64,000 nucleotides of DNA from Leisingera daeponensis (GTDB lineage Bacteria; Pseudomonadota; Alphaproteobacteria; Rhodobacterales; Rhodobacteraceae), in NCBI RefSeq assembly GCF_019801465.1, contig NZ_JAHVJA010000002.1:434001-498000 (forward strand), read 5' to 3'. The notes beneath the pieces were generated by a model. That model saw nothing but the letters and a program-made list of their open reading frames with translations, was not told where the DNA came from and searched no databases. The position numbers and the translations under genes were made by a program. Of the stretch, positions 53,713-61,391 are shown piece by piece; within the stretch, counting starts at the first letter, position 1; each line of letters starts with the position of its first letter.

Positions 53713-54609
53713 TCAAGCCGTGGACAGCATCCCCTTTTCCATCGCCAGCTCCCGCATCTTCTTCTGCAGCTTCTCAAAGGCCCGCACCTCAATCTGGCGG
53801 ATCCGTTCGCGGCTGACATTGTATTGCGTGCTCAGCTCTTCCAGGGTGACCGCCTGGTCCATCAGGCGGCGCTGCGTCAGGATGTCCTTTTCACGGTCGT
53901 TCAGCACGTCCAACGCCTCGGCCAGCAGTTCGCGCCGGGCTTCCAGCTCATCTCGGGCTTCGTAATCGCCGGCCTGGTCGGCATCTTCATCCTCGAGCCA
54001 GTCCTGCCACTGCATGGTCCCTTCGCCTTCGGAACCGACGGTGGCGTTCAGCGAGGCATCGCCACCGGACATCCGGCGGTTCATCGAAATCACTTCGTCC
54101 TCGGTCACCCCGAGATCATTGGCGATCTGGGCGACGTTGTCGGGGTGCAGGTCACCCTCTTCAAGCGCACCGATGCGGGCCTTGGCCTTGCGAAGGTTGA
54201 AAAACAGCTTCTTTTGCGCCGAGGTGGTGCCGAGTTTCACCAGCGACCAAGAGCGCAGGATGTATTCCTGGATCGAGGCGCGGATCCACCACATTGCATA
54301 GGTCGCCAGACGGAACCCCTTTTCCGGATCAAAGCGTTTAACGGCCTGCATCAGGCCGACGTTGGCCTCGGAAATCACTTCGGCCTGCGGCAGGCCGTAG
54401 CCGCGGTAGCCCATGGCGATCTTAGCCGCGAGCCGCAGATGGGACGTCACCATCTTGTGGGCTGCTGCCGCATCCTGCTCTTCGACCCAGCGCTTGGCCA
54501 GCATGTATTCTTCTTCCGGCTCCAGCAGCGGAAACTTGCGGATTTCCTGGAGATACCGGTTCAGGCCGCCTTCGGGCGTCGGGGCAGGCAGGTTTGCATA
54601 ATTCGCCAT
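53713..54609 (-). CDS. rpoH: RNA polymerase sigma factor RpoH (sigma-32)
   Basis: This 298-residue heat-shock sigma factor has region 2 (SEANVGLMQAVKRFDPEKGF, then LATYAMWWIRASIQEYIL, about 80-125), the QKKLFFNLRK box found in RpoH proteins (about 132-141, unique to this class), region 3, and region 4.2 (LEELSTQYNVSRERIRQIE, about 250-270). GGGAGGG lies about 9 nt before the chosen ATG; an ATG six codons upstream overlaps that site. Roseobacters often have two rpoH genes; whether this is RpoHI or RpoHII is not decided. Confidence 0.95.
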   Translation of the reverse strand: MANYANLPAPTPEGGLNRYLQEIRKFPLLEPEEEYMLAKRWVEEQDAAAAHKMVTSHLRLAAKIAMGYRGYGLPQAEVISEANVGLMQAVKRFDPEKGFRLATYAMWWIRASIQEYILRSWSLVKLGTTSAQKKLFFNLRKAKARIGALEEGDLHPDNVAQIANDLGVTEDEVISMNRRMSGGDASLNATVGSEGEGTMQWQDWLEDEDADQAGDYEARDELEARRELLAEALDVLNDREKDILTQRRLMDQAVTLEELSTQYNVSRERIRQIEVRAFEKLQKKMRELAMEKGMLSTA

Positions 54610-54770
54610 ATAAAGTGTCCCTCCCAAAATGTATAAGGACTTAACATCAGCGCATATGTGTTAGCGCTAAGCCCTTTTCAAGGACTGCTTAAGGAATTCT
54701 TCTATGTTAGCCCGACTCATTTCGTCTGTGAATTGCGTCACAGGTTTGAACACGCTTATTTGCAGTCGGT

Positions 54771-55796
54771 TTACTGACGCAATGCCGCCAGCAGATCCGC
54801 CATGTCCTGCGGCAGCGGCGCCTCGAATCTGAGAAGCCCCCCAGTCACCGGGTGATCGAAGCCCAGCACGGCAGCATGCAGTGCCTGGCGCGGAAAGGCC
54901 TGCACCGCCGCCTGTGCGGTCGTGCTCAGCGCCTTGGCAGCCAATTTGCGGCGGCCGCCATAGGTAGGATCGCCGATCAGCCCATGGCCGGCATGGGCCA
55001 TATGCACCCGAATCTGATGAGTACGGCCAGTTTCCAGCCAGCATTCGACCAGTGCTGCGCAGGACGGGTTGCCGAAAGTTTCGACGATGCGCGCCCGGGT
55101 GACCGCATGGCGGCCGCCCTGAAACAGCACCGCCTGGCGCTGCCGGTCGGTCTTGTGACGGGCCAGCTGGGTTGTGAGCTTGAGGATGTTCCCCGGCTCG
55201 AAGCTGGCGCCCTTGACGCCGCGCAGGCGGGGATCGTTGCCGTCCGGCACACCGTAGCAGACCGCCTGATAATAGCGCTCCACAGTGTGCTTTTCGAACT
55301 GCGCTGCCAGCCCCTGGTGGGCGGCGTCGGATTTTGCCACCACCAGAAGTCCCGATGTCTCCTTGTCGATCCGGTGCACGATACCGGGGCGCTTTACGCC
55401 GCCCACCCCCGACAGGTTGCCGCCGAAGTGATGCAGCAGCGCGTTGACCAGCGTGCCCGAGGGCGAGCCCGGTGCCGGATGCACCACCATGCCCGCAGGC
55501 TTGTTGATGACGATCAGGTCATCGTCCTCGAACACGATCTCCAGCGGGATGTCTTCGGGTCCGATATGGCTGTCTTCCGCCTCTTCCACCTCAATCGCGA
55601 TCTGCGCGCCTTCGGCAATCTTGGCCTTGGGGTCCTGCACCACGGCGCCATCCACCATCAGCGCACCGTCCTCGATCAGCCGGGCCAGCCGGGTGCGCGA
55701 CAAAGACGCCTCCTCTGGCACATCGCGTGAAACCGCTTTATCAAGCCGCTTAGGCGGGTTTTCCGCGATGACAAATTCAATCCGGCGGCTGCCCAT
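54771..55796 (-). CDS. rluD: 23S rRNA pseudouridine synthase RluD family
   Basis: This 342-residue RluA-family enzyme has an N-terminal S4 domain (about 15-75) and catalytic Asp144 in GIVHRIDKETSGL. VINKPAGMVVHPAPG (96-110) and GRTHQIRVHMAH complete the family motifs. Target positions 1911, 1915 and 1917 of 23S rRNA are inferred by family. The ATG at 55796 follows AAGGA 7 nt upstream; its start codon overlaps by two bases the opposite-strand start of the DUF6476-like gene, so the two are head to head with no intergenic space. Confidence 0.92.
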   Translation of the reverse strand: MGSRRIEFVIAENPPKRLDKAVSRDVPEEASLSRTRLARLIEDGALMVDGAVVQDPKAKIAEGAQIAIEVEEAEDSHIGPEDIPLEIVFEDDDLIVINKPAGMVVHPAPGSPSGTLVNALLHHFGGNLSGVGGVKRPGIVHRIDKETSGLLVVAKSDAAHQGLAAQFEKHTVERYYQAVCYGVPDGNDPRLRGVKGASFEPGNILKLTTQLARHKTDRQRQAVLFQGGRHAVTRARIVETFGNPSCAALVECWLETGRTHQIRVHMAHAGHGLIGDPTYGGRRKLAAKALSTTAQAAVQAFPRQALHAAVLGFDHPVTGGLLRFEAPLPQDMADLLAALRQ

Positions 55797-56100
55797 GACT
55801 GATCCTTCCGAGACAGAAATCCAACAGGAACCACCGCAGATCCGGTTCCTGCGGCGGCTCGTGACCACGCTGACGGTGGTGATGATTGGCGGGCTTGTAG
55901 TGATAATTTCGCTGCTTGTCATCCGCCTGCAGTCGGATGATGCGCCGCTGCCCTCGGAAATTGCCCTGCCCCCCGGCGTCAAGGCCGAAGCGGTGACCCT
56001 GGGCCGCGGCTGGATCGCTGTGGTGAGCGGCGATGACCGGATCCTGATCTATGACCGCGAAACCGGCGCTTTGCGACAGACGGTCAGGATCAATAAGTAG
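55795..56100 (+). CDS. DUF6476-like small membrane protein
   Basis: This 101-residue protein has one transmembrane helix (about 23-45, TTLTVVMIGGLVVIISLLVI). A periplasmic tail follows with ALPPGVKAEAVTLGRGWIAVV and ILIYDRETGALRQTV. A small family of this type lies next to rluD in many Rhodobacteraceae. Its ATG overlaps the rluD ATG, so its promoter and any ribosome site lie inside rluD. No Shine-Dalgarno is visible (CCGGCGGCTGCCC), hence leaderless or weak initiation is likely. Function unknown. Confidence 0.85.
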   Translation: MTDPSETEIQQEPPQIRFLRRLVTTLTVVMIGGLVVIISLLVIRLQSDDAPLPSEIALPPGVKAEAVTLGRGWIAVVSGDDRILIYDRETGALRQTVRINK

Positions 56101-56109
56101 GCCGGCGTC

Positions 56110-56692
56110 TCAGGACCTCAGCAGCACCTTGCTGGAATCGATTGCCGCGGCGATTTGGGCATATTGTGCCTGCCTCTCCCGCGCAGTCTCTGCGCTGCGC
56201 GGAAGTATTGCCGCAGCCTCCTCGAGGATGCGGGTCGCTTCGAGATTCACTGCAGCCTGCGCCGAGGCCCTGACCGGGGCCAGGGGACGGCTGGTGCGTT
56301 CCGCCGGATTCGCGGCGCTGGTGACTGTGACACGGCCCCGCCCCGGATCGCGGTTCTGGCGGGCAAGCTGTATCAGCCTGCTTGATGTGTCCTGCAGCAC
56401 GCCGCGCACCTCGTCATAGTCGGTGCCCTCGGGGATCGGCTCCACCGCGGCCTCCAGCCGCTCGGACAGACAGTCCACCTGCAGCGCCGAATCGCCGGTG
56501 GCCCGGCAAAAGGCCTTGGCCGCCTCCAGCGTCCCAAGCAGTTCAGCCAGGAAGGCCGGGGAGCCGAATTCATTTTCCCGGTACCACTACTGTTTAGACT
56601 ACAGCCCCCGGAACCCGGGTTAGCGCAGGTGCTGCAGCCAGGGCCAGAGAGGGACTCCCCGCAAGTACCGATTTGACGACTACTTTGAACAT
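56110..56692 (-). pseudogene. Frameshifted small exported-protein gene
   Basis: From ATG at 56692 (GAGGG 7 nt upstream), 32 codons spell a good signal peptide (MFKVVVKSVLAG... then LALAAAPALTR) and end at TAA (56596-56594). The rest of the gene is in another frame, open from just after a TAG at 56589-56587 to 56110. That part is coherent: WYRENEFGSPAFLAEL, FCRATGDSALQVDCLSERLE, then a helical Ala-rich end. The only ATG/GTG/TTG starter I see inside it is a GTG at 56478 with no ribosome site. The simplest reading is one gene broken by an indel and stop changes near 56590. A sequencing error is the alternative. Function of the intact protein is not known. Confidence 0.72.
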
Positions 56693-56844
56693 ATTGCTTC
56701 CCTCGCAATGTCCCGGAAACCGCTCATCTCTTTTGCGGTCTGCGCGTTTTGCTGCCTGCATGGCGTTGCTGTTGTCACGTTTTTTTGCCCGGATGAAGGC
56801 GGTTGGCTAACGTTAACATGCCCCTAATCACAAGGTCGTTATTC

Positions 56845-57161
56845 ATGCATACCAGTGTCTTGAGGGCTGTCGCGGTGACACTGCCGCTGACGTTTACCGC
56901 GGAGGCCGTTTTTTTGCCCAGACGGAGACCGCTTTGGAAGCGGCCCAGCGCCGCGCAGCCTGCGGGAGCGGAAATCCGGTTTCCGCCACCGACCTTCCAA
57001 ACGGCTCGCTTCAGGTAACGTGCCATTCCAGCGGCCTGCCCGATACAGGCCTGTCTACGGAGGGAACTGCCGGGGTTGCTGCAAGGACCTTGTTCATTGT
57101 TCTTGTTGCCAATGACGGCGAAAGCACCACAACAACGACAACAACGACCGGGGGCAGTTAA
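56845..57161 (+). pseudogene. Small exported-protein gene split at a T7 run
   Basis: ATG at 56845 (AAGG 9 nt upstream) begins a signal peptide (RAVAVTLPLTFTAEAVF). At 56909-56915 there is a run of seven T; read as annotated, the frame then enters unrelated sequence. Adding one T or removing two gives AVFFAQTETALEAAQ or AVFAQTETALEAAQ, with a proper A-x-A cleavage site, and the frame continues to 57161 ending in ANDGESTTTTTTTTGGS. Two Cys residues (AACGSGN and VTCHSS) could bridge. It may be a real frameshift, polymerase slippage, or a sequencing error in the homopolymer. Confidence 0.7.
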
Positions 57162-57169
57162 CGGCACAT

Positions 57170-57255
57170 GCCGCCTCCGGAACCGGAGGCGGCACGCCTG
57201 ACTGGGCACCGATCGAGAAAAGGGGTCGCCGCAATCCTATGCGGCGGCCCCTTTT
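57170..57255. terminator. Hairpin plus strong bidirectional terminator
   Basis: GCCGCCTCCGG-AA-CCGGAGGCGGC (57170-57193) is followed by AAAAGGGGTCGCCGCA...TGCGGCGGCCCCTTTT (57218-57255; one G-U pair, 16-bp stem). The second, flanked by A- and T-runs, can stop transcription in both directions: the small gene on the plus strand and tRNA-His on the minus strand. Nothing else is seen between 57256 and the tRNA. Confidence 0.8.
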
Positions 57256-57373
57256 GCGCGGACTGGCCTGAGACCCGAACCCGGCAACTGGCCAGACGCG
57301 CAAACAGCCAATTCCGGCAGCATCACGACCATATTCTCGCACTCAGGAGAAGTTTATTTTCGATAAGATGGGA

Positions 57374-57450
57374 TGGTACCGCCTCCCCGGCTTGAACGGG
57401 GGACCTCTGGATCCACAATCCAGCGCTCTAACCAACTGAGCTAAGGCGGC
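57374..57450 (-). tRNA. tRNA-His (anticodon GTG)
   Basis: 77-nt tRNA on the minus strand, CCA encoded (57374-57376). The cloverleaf is complete: acceptor GCCGCCT/AGGCGGT, D-arm GCTCAGTTGGTTAGAGC, anticodon arm CTGGA-TTGTGGA-TCCAG (GTG at 57416-57414), T-arm with GTTCAAGCC. The first pair is G1-U72, position 73 is A, and the genome has T at -1, so the usual bacterial G-1:C73 identity pair is not encoded. This is the known alphaproteobacterial tRNA-His variant. Confidence 0.95.
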
Positions 57451-57626
57451 ACTGAGGGGGCATTTATAGCACGCTCTGGAGGCACGCAAGAGCTTTTTCG
57501 CCTTTCCGTTTCAGAAATCCCCCGCATCGGGCGTTCGCCGGAGCGCGCGATGTCAGGCACAGTGAAAAGGGCGTAAAGTTATCCACAACCGCCTGCATTT
57601 GCTCCAAAATTCTTCCCGGCCACTTA

Positions 57627-58124
57627 TCAGACCTCTGCCTCGTGAAACGAGAGCTGCCAGGTTTGCTCCACCAGATCCTGCCCGTAATTGCGCACTGGGC
57701 GGCTGTCCTGCAGCCGCCAGCCGAACGCCTGGTAAAGCGCGCACGCTGTACGGTGGCTTTCATGAGTCTTCAGCATCATTTCGCGGTAACCGGCAGCACG
57801 GGCAAACTCCATGCAATCACGCAGCAGCCGCTTGCCCAGTCCTTTGCCGCGTGCTTTGGGGGTCAGCAGAAACAGCCGCAGCTGTGCGGTTTCGTCATCC
57901 TTTTTCATGCAGAAAACCGTGCCCAGACGCTCTGTGCCGCTGACGGCCATCCAGCCCCGCTCGCAGGCGGGATCATGCGCGGCACAAAAATCGTGCAGGA
58001 TGTCGGCAACCAGCCGGCCAAAGCTGTCGTCGAAGCCTGCTTCGCGGGCATAAATATCCTGATGGCGGGCCACCAGCCATTGCATGTCACTCGGGGCGAA
58101 TCGGCGCAGGGTTACATCCTTCAT
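57627..58124 (-). CDS. GNAT-family N-acetyltransferase
   Basis: This protein has about 165 residues. The start at 58124 (MKDVTLRRF) is the natural N-terminus of the fold, although no good ribosome site precedes it; an upstream in-frame start at 58187 is less likely. The CoA loop LLTPKARGKGLGKRLLRDC (about 90-108) is a canonical R-G-x-G-x-G/A motif; HESHRTACALYQAFGW follows. This layout is like the stand-alone GNATs often fused to MarR domains. Substrate unknown. Confidence 0.85.
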   Translation of the reverse strand: MKDVTLRRFAPSDMQWLVARHQDIYAREAGFDDSFGRLVADILHDFCAAHDPACERGWMAVSGTERLGTVFCMKKDDETAQLRLFLLTPKARGKGLGKRLLRDCMEFARAAGYREMMLKTHESHRTACALYQAFGWRLQDSRPVRNYGQDLVEQTWQLSFHEAEV

Positions 58125-58213
58125 AGGGGCAGTGTAGCCAAACCCGGCTTGCGTTTCAGCCTGAGGCGGGCTAGCACCGGCATTCAAGCGGCTGGCCGCC
58201 AGTGGAGTGCAAG

Positions 58214-58399
58214 ATGGGCATCAATACCGAACGCGACATCGAGGCGAACATGCAGATCGGGCCGACTGATCAGGGCATGGTACGGATTTTCATCGAGGCA
58301 AGCGGCGTCGAGATCCCGATGGACTTTGATCCCGAGGAAGCCGAAGAGATCGCTGACGAGCTCCGCGCCGCGGCGCAGGCGGCCCGCGCCGTTAAGTAA
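58214..58399 (+). CDS. DUF6324-like small protein
   Basis: This 61-residue acidic protein starts at the ATG with GGAG 6 nt upstream; an ATG-like codon 4 codons earlier is unsupported. Pattern: INTERDIEANMQIGPTDQGM, MVRIFIEASGVEIPMDFDPE, then a helical Ala/Glu end. It has no signal or membrane segment. I recognise it as a small conserved Rhodobacteraceae family (DUF6324), function unknown. It is divergent from the GNAT gene. Confidence 0.8.
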   Translation: MGINTERDIEANMQIGPTDQGMVRIFIEASGVEIPMDFDPEEAEEIADELRAAAQAARAVK

Positions 58400-58524
58400 G
58401 GCAAGCTTTTGGAGAATCCGCCACTGTTTTCAGGCGAATTTTCAGAACTGCAATTTTACCTATTATAACTATCTAAAGCCCCGGGGCTCACCCTCTTGCT
58501 CAGCCAGTTATCGGAGTGAGTGCA

Positions 58525-60021
58525 ATGGTGAACCTGACGAGCAGTACCGCACCCCCCTTTTTCTTTTCGGCACAGCTAACCGCTGCGACCAGCGGCGCAA
58601 GCGCATCTCTGGACGGGATCAACCCCGCCCTCGGCATAGCTGCCGACGACTTGCAGCAGGAGGCCAACGGGCTGTTTGGCGACCGCAGGCGGGAAGGGCT
58701 GCCGCCGGCGGCGCACGGATGGGAAAAGCCCCAGGTGCAGACTGCAGTGGTGAAGCTAGGCGGCACCAACTCTGCCCCGACTCCCAGCACCCCGGCGGCG
58801 CAGCACGCCACGGAAGCAACCGTTGCGCTGCACTCTGCGCCGGACACCGCAGTTGAGGTTCTGCCGCCATGGGAAGTGACCCAGGCCAGCGCTGCCAGTC
58901 CGGAGGCGAGCTACTATGAAAAGCGCATCCTTGAGATGGCCAAGGCGCTGCACGCCCTGTCATCCCAGCCCTGGCCACAGAACTCGGCGGCATTGATCCT
59001 GCTGACCGGCCTGCCGGAGGCAACGATGCAAGCCGAGGCAGAACAGCAACCACAGACTGCCGCAGCACCGCAGCAGGCCATCCCCGCTGCAGTGACGGGC
59101 ACAGCGGCCACGCCAAGTGACGACACAGTGGAACTGCGCGCCGACGGTATCCACAACATCGCCACCGGAGACGGGGCCGATGCCGTGGCGCTGGAGGGGC
59201 GCATCGTACAGGGCGTTCACACCGACCGCGCGCCCGCCCAGCCCTTTGAAGGGCGGGGTTTTGGATACGGGCGCAGCTTCGCAAACCGGCAGGGTCACGC
59301 ATTCGGGCATCAACATGCTCCCGGGCGCGAACGCTGGCAAGCGCAGTTCGCCAATGCAGACTCAGTCTCAATCCGCGCCCGTCATGCCCGCAACATCAGC
59401 ACCGGCGGCGGCGATGACGCCATCGCCATCCAGGCAGGCACCCTGCGCGGAGTCCGGGCTGGTGCAGGCGATGACAGCATTGCCGTTGCAGCCACTCTCG
59501 TGTCGCGCATTCGCGGCGGTGGCGGCAACGACGTCATCTCTGTCGCGGCACAGCGCGCCCTGCAGGACCGGCGGGAAGTGCCGGCCGCTGCGTACAGCCC
59601 TGATGCCCCCGCGGCTGAAAAAATGCGCCAGGCGCTCAGCACCTATGCCCAGGTAAGCGGTGGCAACGGCAACGATCAGATCAACCTAAAAGTGGGAGAA
59701 ACCCTGGCTGCGCGCGGCGGCAGCGGCGATGACCGCTTCACCCTTCGGGGCGGCACCGTGGCACTGCAGTACAGCCAAGGCGATGGCAACGACACAGTCG
59801 ACCTAGCGGAAGGCGCAAATGCCGTGGTCCAACTGCGTGGGATGGGCGCCTCGGCCTACAGCGCCAGCCGAGACGGCGACACGCTGACGCTGGCATTCGA
59901 CACCGGCGGCAGCATTACCTTCACCAATGTCTCGCAAGGGGGCGCCATTGGTGTCGCCACCGGGCAGGACGCCCCTATTACCCTTCTGCACCAGCCCGCT
60001 GCGTTAAACGCAATGGCCTAA
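58525..60021 (+). CDS. RTX-like protein with degenerate calcium-binding repeats
   Basis: This 498-residue protein has no N-terminal signal. Its second half carries scattered GGxGxD-type units: GGGDDAI, GAGDDSI, GGGGNDVI, GGNGNDQI, GSGDDRF, GDGNDTV, separated by beta-strand-like spacers. Arrays are interrupted rather than tandem, so calcium binding is probably partial. The N-terminal 200 residues are Ala/Thr/Pro-rich and low-complexity. It was probably exported by a type I system, but no ABC/MFP exporter is next to it. GGAG about 9 nt before the ATG supports the start. Function unknown; possibly an adhesin or surface protein. Confidence 0.75.
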   Translation: MVNLTSSTAPPFFFSAQLTAATSGASASLDGINPALGIAADDLQQEANGLFGDRRREGLPPAAHGWEKPQVQTAVVKLGGTNSAPTPSTPAAQHATEATVALHSAPDTAVEVLPPWEVTQASAASPEASYYEKRILEMAKALHALSSQPWPQNSAALILLTGLPEATMQAEAEQQPQTAAAPQQAIPAAVTGTAATPSDDTVELRADGIHNIATGDGADAVALEGRIVQGVHTDRAPAQPFEGRGFGYGRSFANRQGHAFGHQHAPGRERWQAQFANADSVSIRARHARNISTGGGDDAIAIQAGTLRGVRAGAGDDSIAVAATLVSRIRGGGGNDVISVAAQRALQDRREVPAAAYSPDAPAAEKMRQALSTYAQVSGGNGNDQINLKVGETLAARGGSGDDRFTLRGGTVALQYSQGDGNDTVDLAEGANAVVQLRGMGASAYSASRDGDTLTLAFDTGGSITFTNVSQGGAIGVATGQDAPITLLHQPAALNAMA

Positions 60022-60058
60022 GCTGGTTGCGCCCCTGCCAGACGCGAGGGCGGCCGGG

Positions 60059-60541
60059 TTACCAGTCCGGCTGCTCTCCCGCCGGCGCGCTCACCAGCGC
60101 TCCGTCCGCTCCAGGGCGCGGGTCGCGCAAGATTTGCAAGCGGCGGGCGGCATCCCTGGCAAACTTCTGTACCAGCTTCTTGCGCCGGGCCGGCGCCAGT
60201 TTGTCCTCCGGAGCCATACGGACAATTTCTGCATCGTAGGGGTCAGCAATGATCAGCCCGGCGCTATCGGACAAAAGCTCCGTAGGGAATTCCAAATCGA
60301 CAGCCCAGAAGAAACGGTCGCACCAGTCCAGGTAGCCTTCCCATTTGCTGTCGGACTGGTAGTCCGCCCGGCTGGACTTGCATTCGATTACCCAAAGCTC
60401 CCCCTTGGGCCCCAAAGCCATCACATCAACGCGTAATCCGCGGGCAGGCACGAACTCCTCCAGCGGCGCGAAGCCGAGCGACCGTAAATAACGTGATACC
60501 CCGCGGGCAAGTTTCTGGCCTGGCTGAAGATTTTCCATCAT
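60059..60541 (-). CDS. mmcB: MmcB-family DNA repair protein
   Basis: This protein has about 161 residues. The start is placed at the double ATG (60541/60538). The nuclease-like core LWVIECKSSRADYQSD (about 50-65) contains the E-x-K motif of the PD-(D/E)xK superfamily, with RVDVMALGPKG before it. MmcB is a conserved alphaproteobacterial SOS protein, in Caulobacter needed for mitomycin-C tolerance. The upstream LexA box (60554-60568) ends 12 nt from the start. Confidence in family is high; activity is by homology. Confidence 0.9.
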   Translation of the reverse strand: MMENLQPGQKLARGVSRYLRSLGFAPLEEFVPARGLRVDVMALGPKGELWVIECKSSRADYQSDSKWEGYLDWCDRFFWAVDLEFPTELLSDSAGLIIADPYDAEIVRMAPEDKLAPARRKKLVQKFARDAARRLQILRDPRPGADGALVSAPAGEQPDW

Positions 60542-60553
60542 GCAGCCGAATGT

Positions 60554-60568
60554 GAACAATCAGAGAAC
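60554..60568 (-). promoter_or_regulatory. LexA (SOS) box of mmcB
   Basis: On the minus strand GTTC-TCTGATT-GTTC, an exact GTTC-N7-GTTC alphaproteobacterial LexA operator, 12 nt upstream of the mmcB start. It would overlap the transcription start or ribosome site, so LexA should block mmcB directly. Confidence 0.88.
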
Positions 60569-60836
60569 AAATTGCAATCCCGCGCTTCGTCAGCGAAACG
60601 CGGGAAGACTGCCACAGCCCCCTTGTAACAGCGCCCTTGGCAGCTTACTTACGGGGCTGGCGGGTTCTGCCCTTCTCGTGACAGGCAGCATTCCGGTGGC
60701 CTTAAGCAATTCCGAGGGAGCTGGCTCTGTTCGGATCCTGGTCCGTTTACCTGGCGCCCACCTGTATATACAGGTCCTCGGGAATCAAAGCCGCACGGTT
60801 GACTGGTGGTCCCGCCGCTTCATCCCCCTATCTGCA
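60569..60836. other. Intergenic stretch with a hairpin and a perfect palindrome
   Basis: No supported gene. A 12-bp hairpin with one mismatch (TCCCGCGCTTCG / CGAAACGCGGGA, 60578-60605) lies beside the LexA box. ACCTGTATATACAGGT at 60760-60775 is a perfect 16-bp palindrome. The plus-strand frame that covers most of the stretch has no family resemblance. Confidence 0.5.
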
Positions 60837-60868
60837 AAGAAAAACCGCGCCTTCCAGGGAAAGCGCGG
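60837..60868 (-). terminator. Terminator of the small membrane protein gene
   Basis: On the minus strand CCGCGCTTTCC-CT-GGAAGGCGCGG (one mismatch) is followed by TTTTTCTTT, about 23 bp after the stop codon of the 60891-61220 gene. Confidence 0.75.
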
Positions 60869-60890
60869 CGGAAATTGAGATTGAGCGCTT

Positions 60891-61220
60891 TCAGCAGCGA
60901 TGGTGCAACTGGCGCTTCTGCAGAGAGGTTTCCTCCGCCAGGACGCGTACTGGCTGGAATTCATGCCCCACCGGGGTGCCGCGGCGGGGACCGTCATCCT
61001 CTTCGGCCATGGCCATCACTGCCCAGGCGAACTGAACACCGGCAAAGACGATGCCGTTCATGAACCACAAGAGTAACACCGCCAGTAGCCCCACGTCAGA
61101 GACGGAGACCAGCGCCCAGAGGTTCATCACGTTGAACCACAGGAGCATTACCACAAAGGCGGCCGCAATCCCAAAGCCGATCACCACGTTGCGGATGTAC
61201 ATTTTCACCAGTTCAGGCAT
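60891..61220 (-). CDS. Small inner-membrane protein
   Basis: This 109-residue protein has two transmembrane helices (about 12-33 and 42-72) with a Trp/Asn-rich connector (WFNVMNLW). A hydrophilic basic tail follows (RRGTPVGHEFQPVRVLAEE). GGAGG about 6 nt before the ATG supports expression. I do not recognise the family. It stands 171 bp downstream (in minus direction) of the nusB end and has its own terminator. Confidence 0.72.
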   Translation of the reverse strand: MPELVKMYIRNVVIGFGIAAAFVVMLLWFNVMNLWALVSVSDVGLLAVLLLWFMNGIVFAGVQFAWAVMAMAEEDDGPRRGTPVGHEFQPVRVLAEETSLQKRQLHHRC

Positions 61221-61333
61221 CTGAGTCCTCCAGATATGCCAGAAGAGGTTATCAGCCTTTACGGCGGCGTCCAGCGGTTCCGGAAGGGATGAGCGGAATT
61301 TGCCACACCCTTCGCCCGCCTTGACAGCGGCAC

Positions 61334-61364
61334 AAAAAAGCGCGCCCGGAGGCGCGCCTTTTTT
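61334..61364. terminator. Bidirectional terminator after the riboflavin/nusB operon
   Basis: GCGCGCC-CGGA-GGCGCGC flanked by AAAAAA on the left and TTTTTT on the right. On the minus strand the U-run lies directly after the stem, 28 bp after the nusB stop. Confidence 0.88.
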
Positions 61365-61391
61365 CAGCTCAATTCAGCGGCAGATGGCGGT

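Noticed and set aside
60569-60836. tmRNA or 6S RNA gene
   Set aside because: No tRNA-like acceptor, no ANDNYA-type tag frame, and no long closed stem typical of 6S RNA could be made out.
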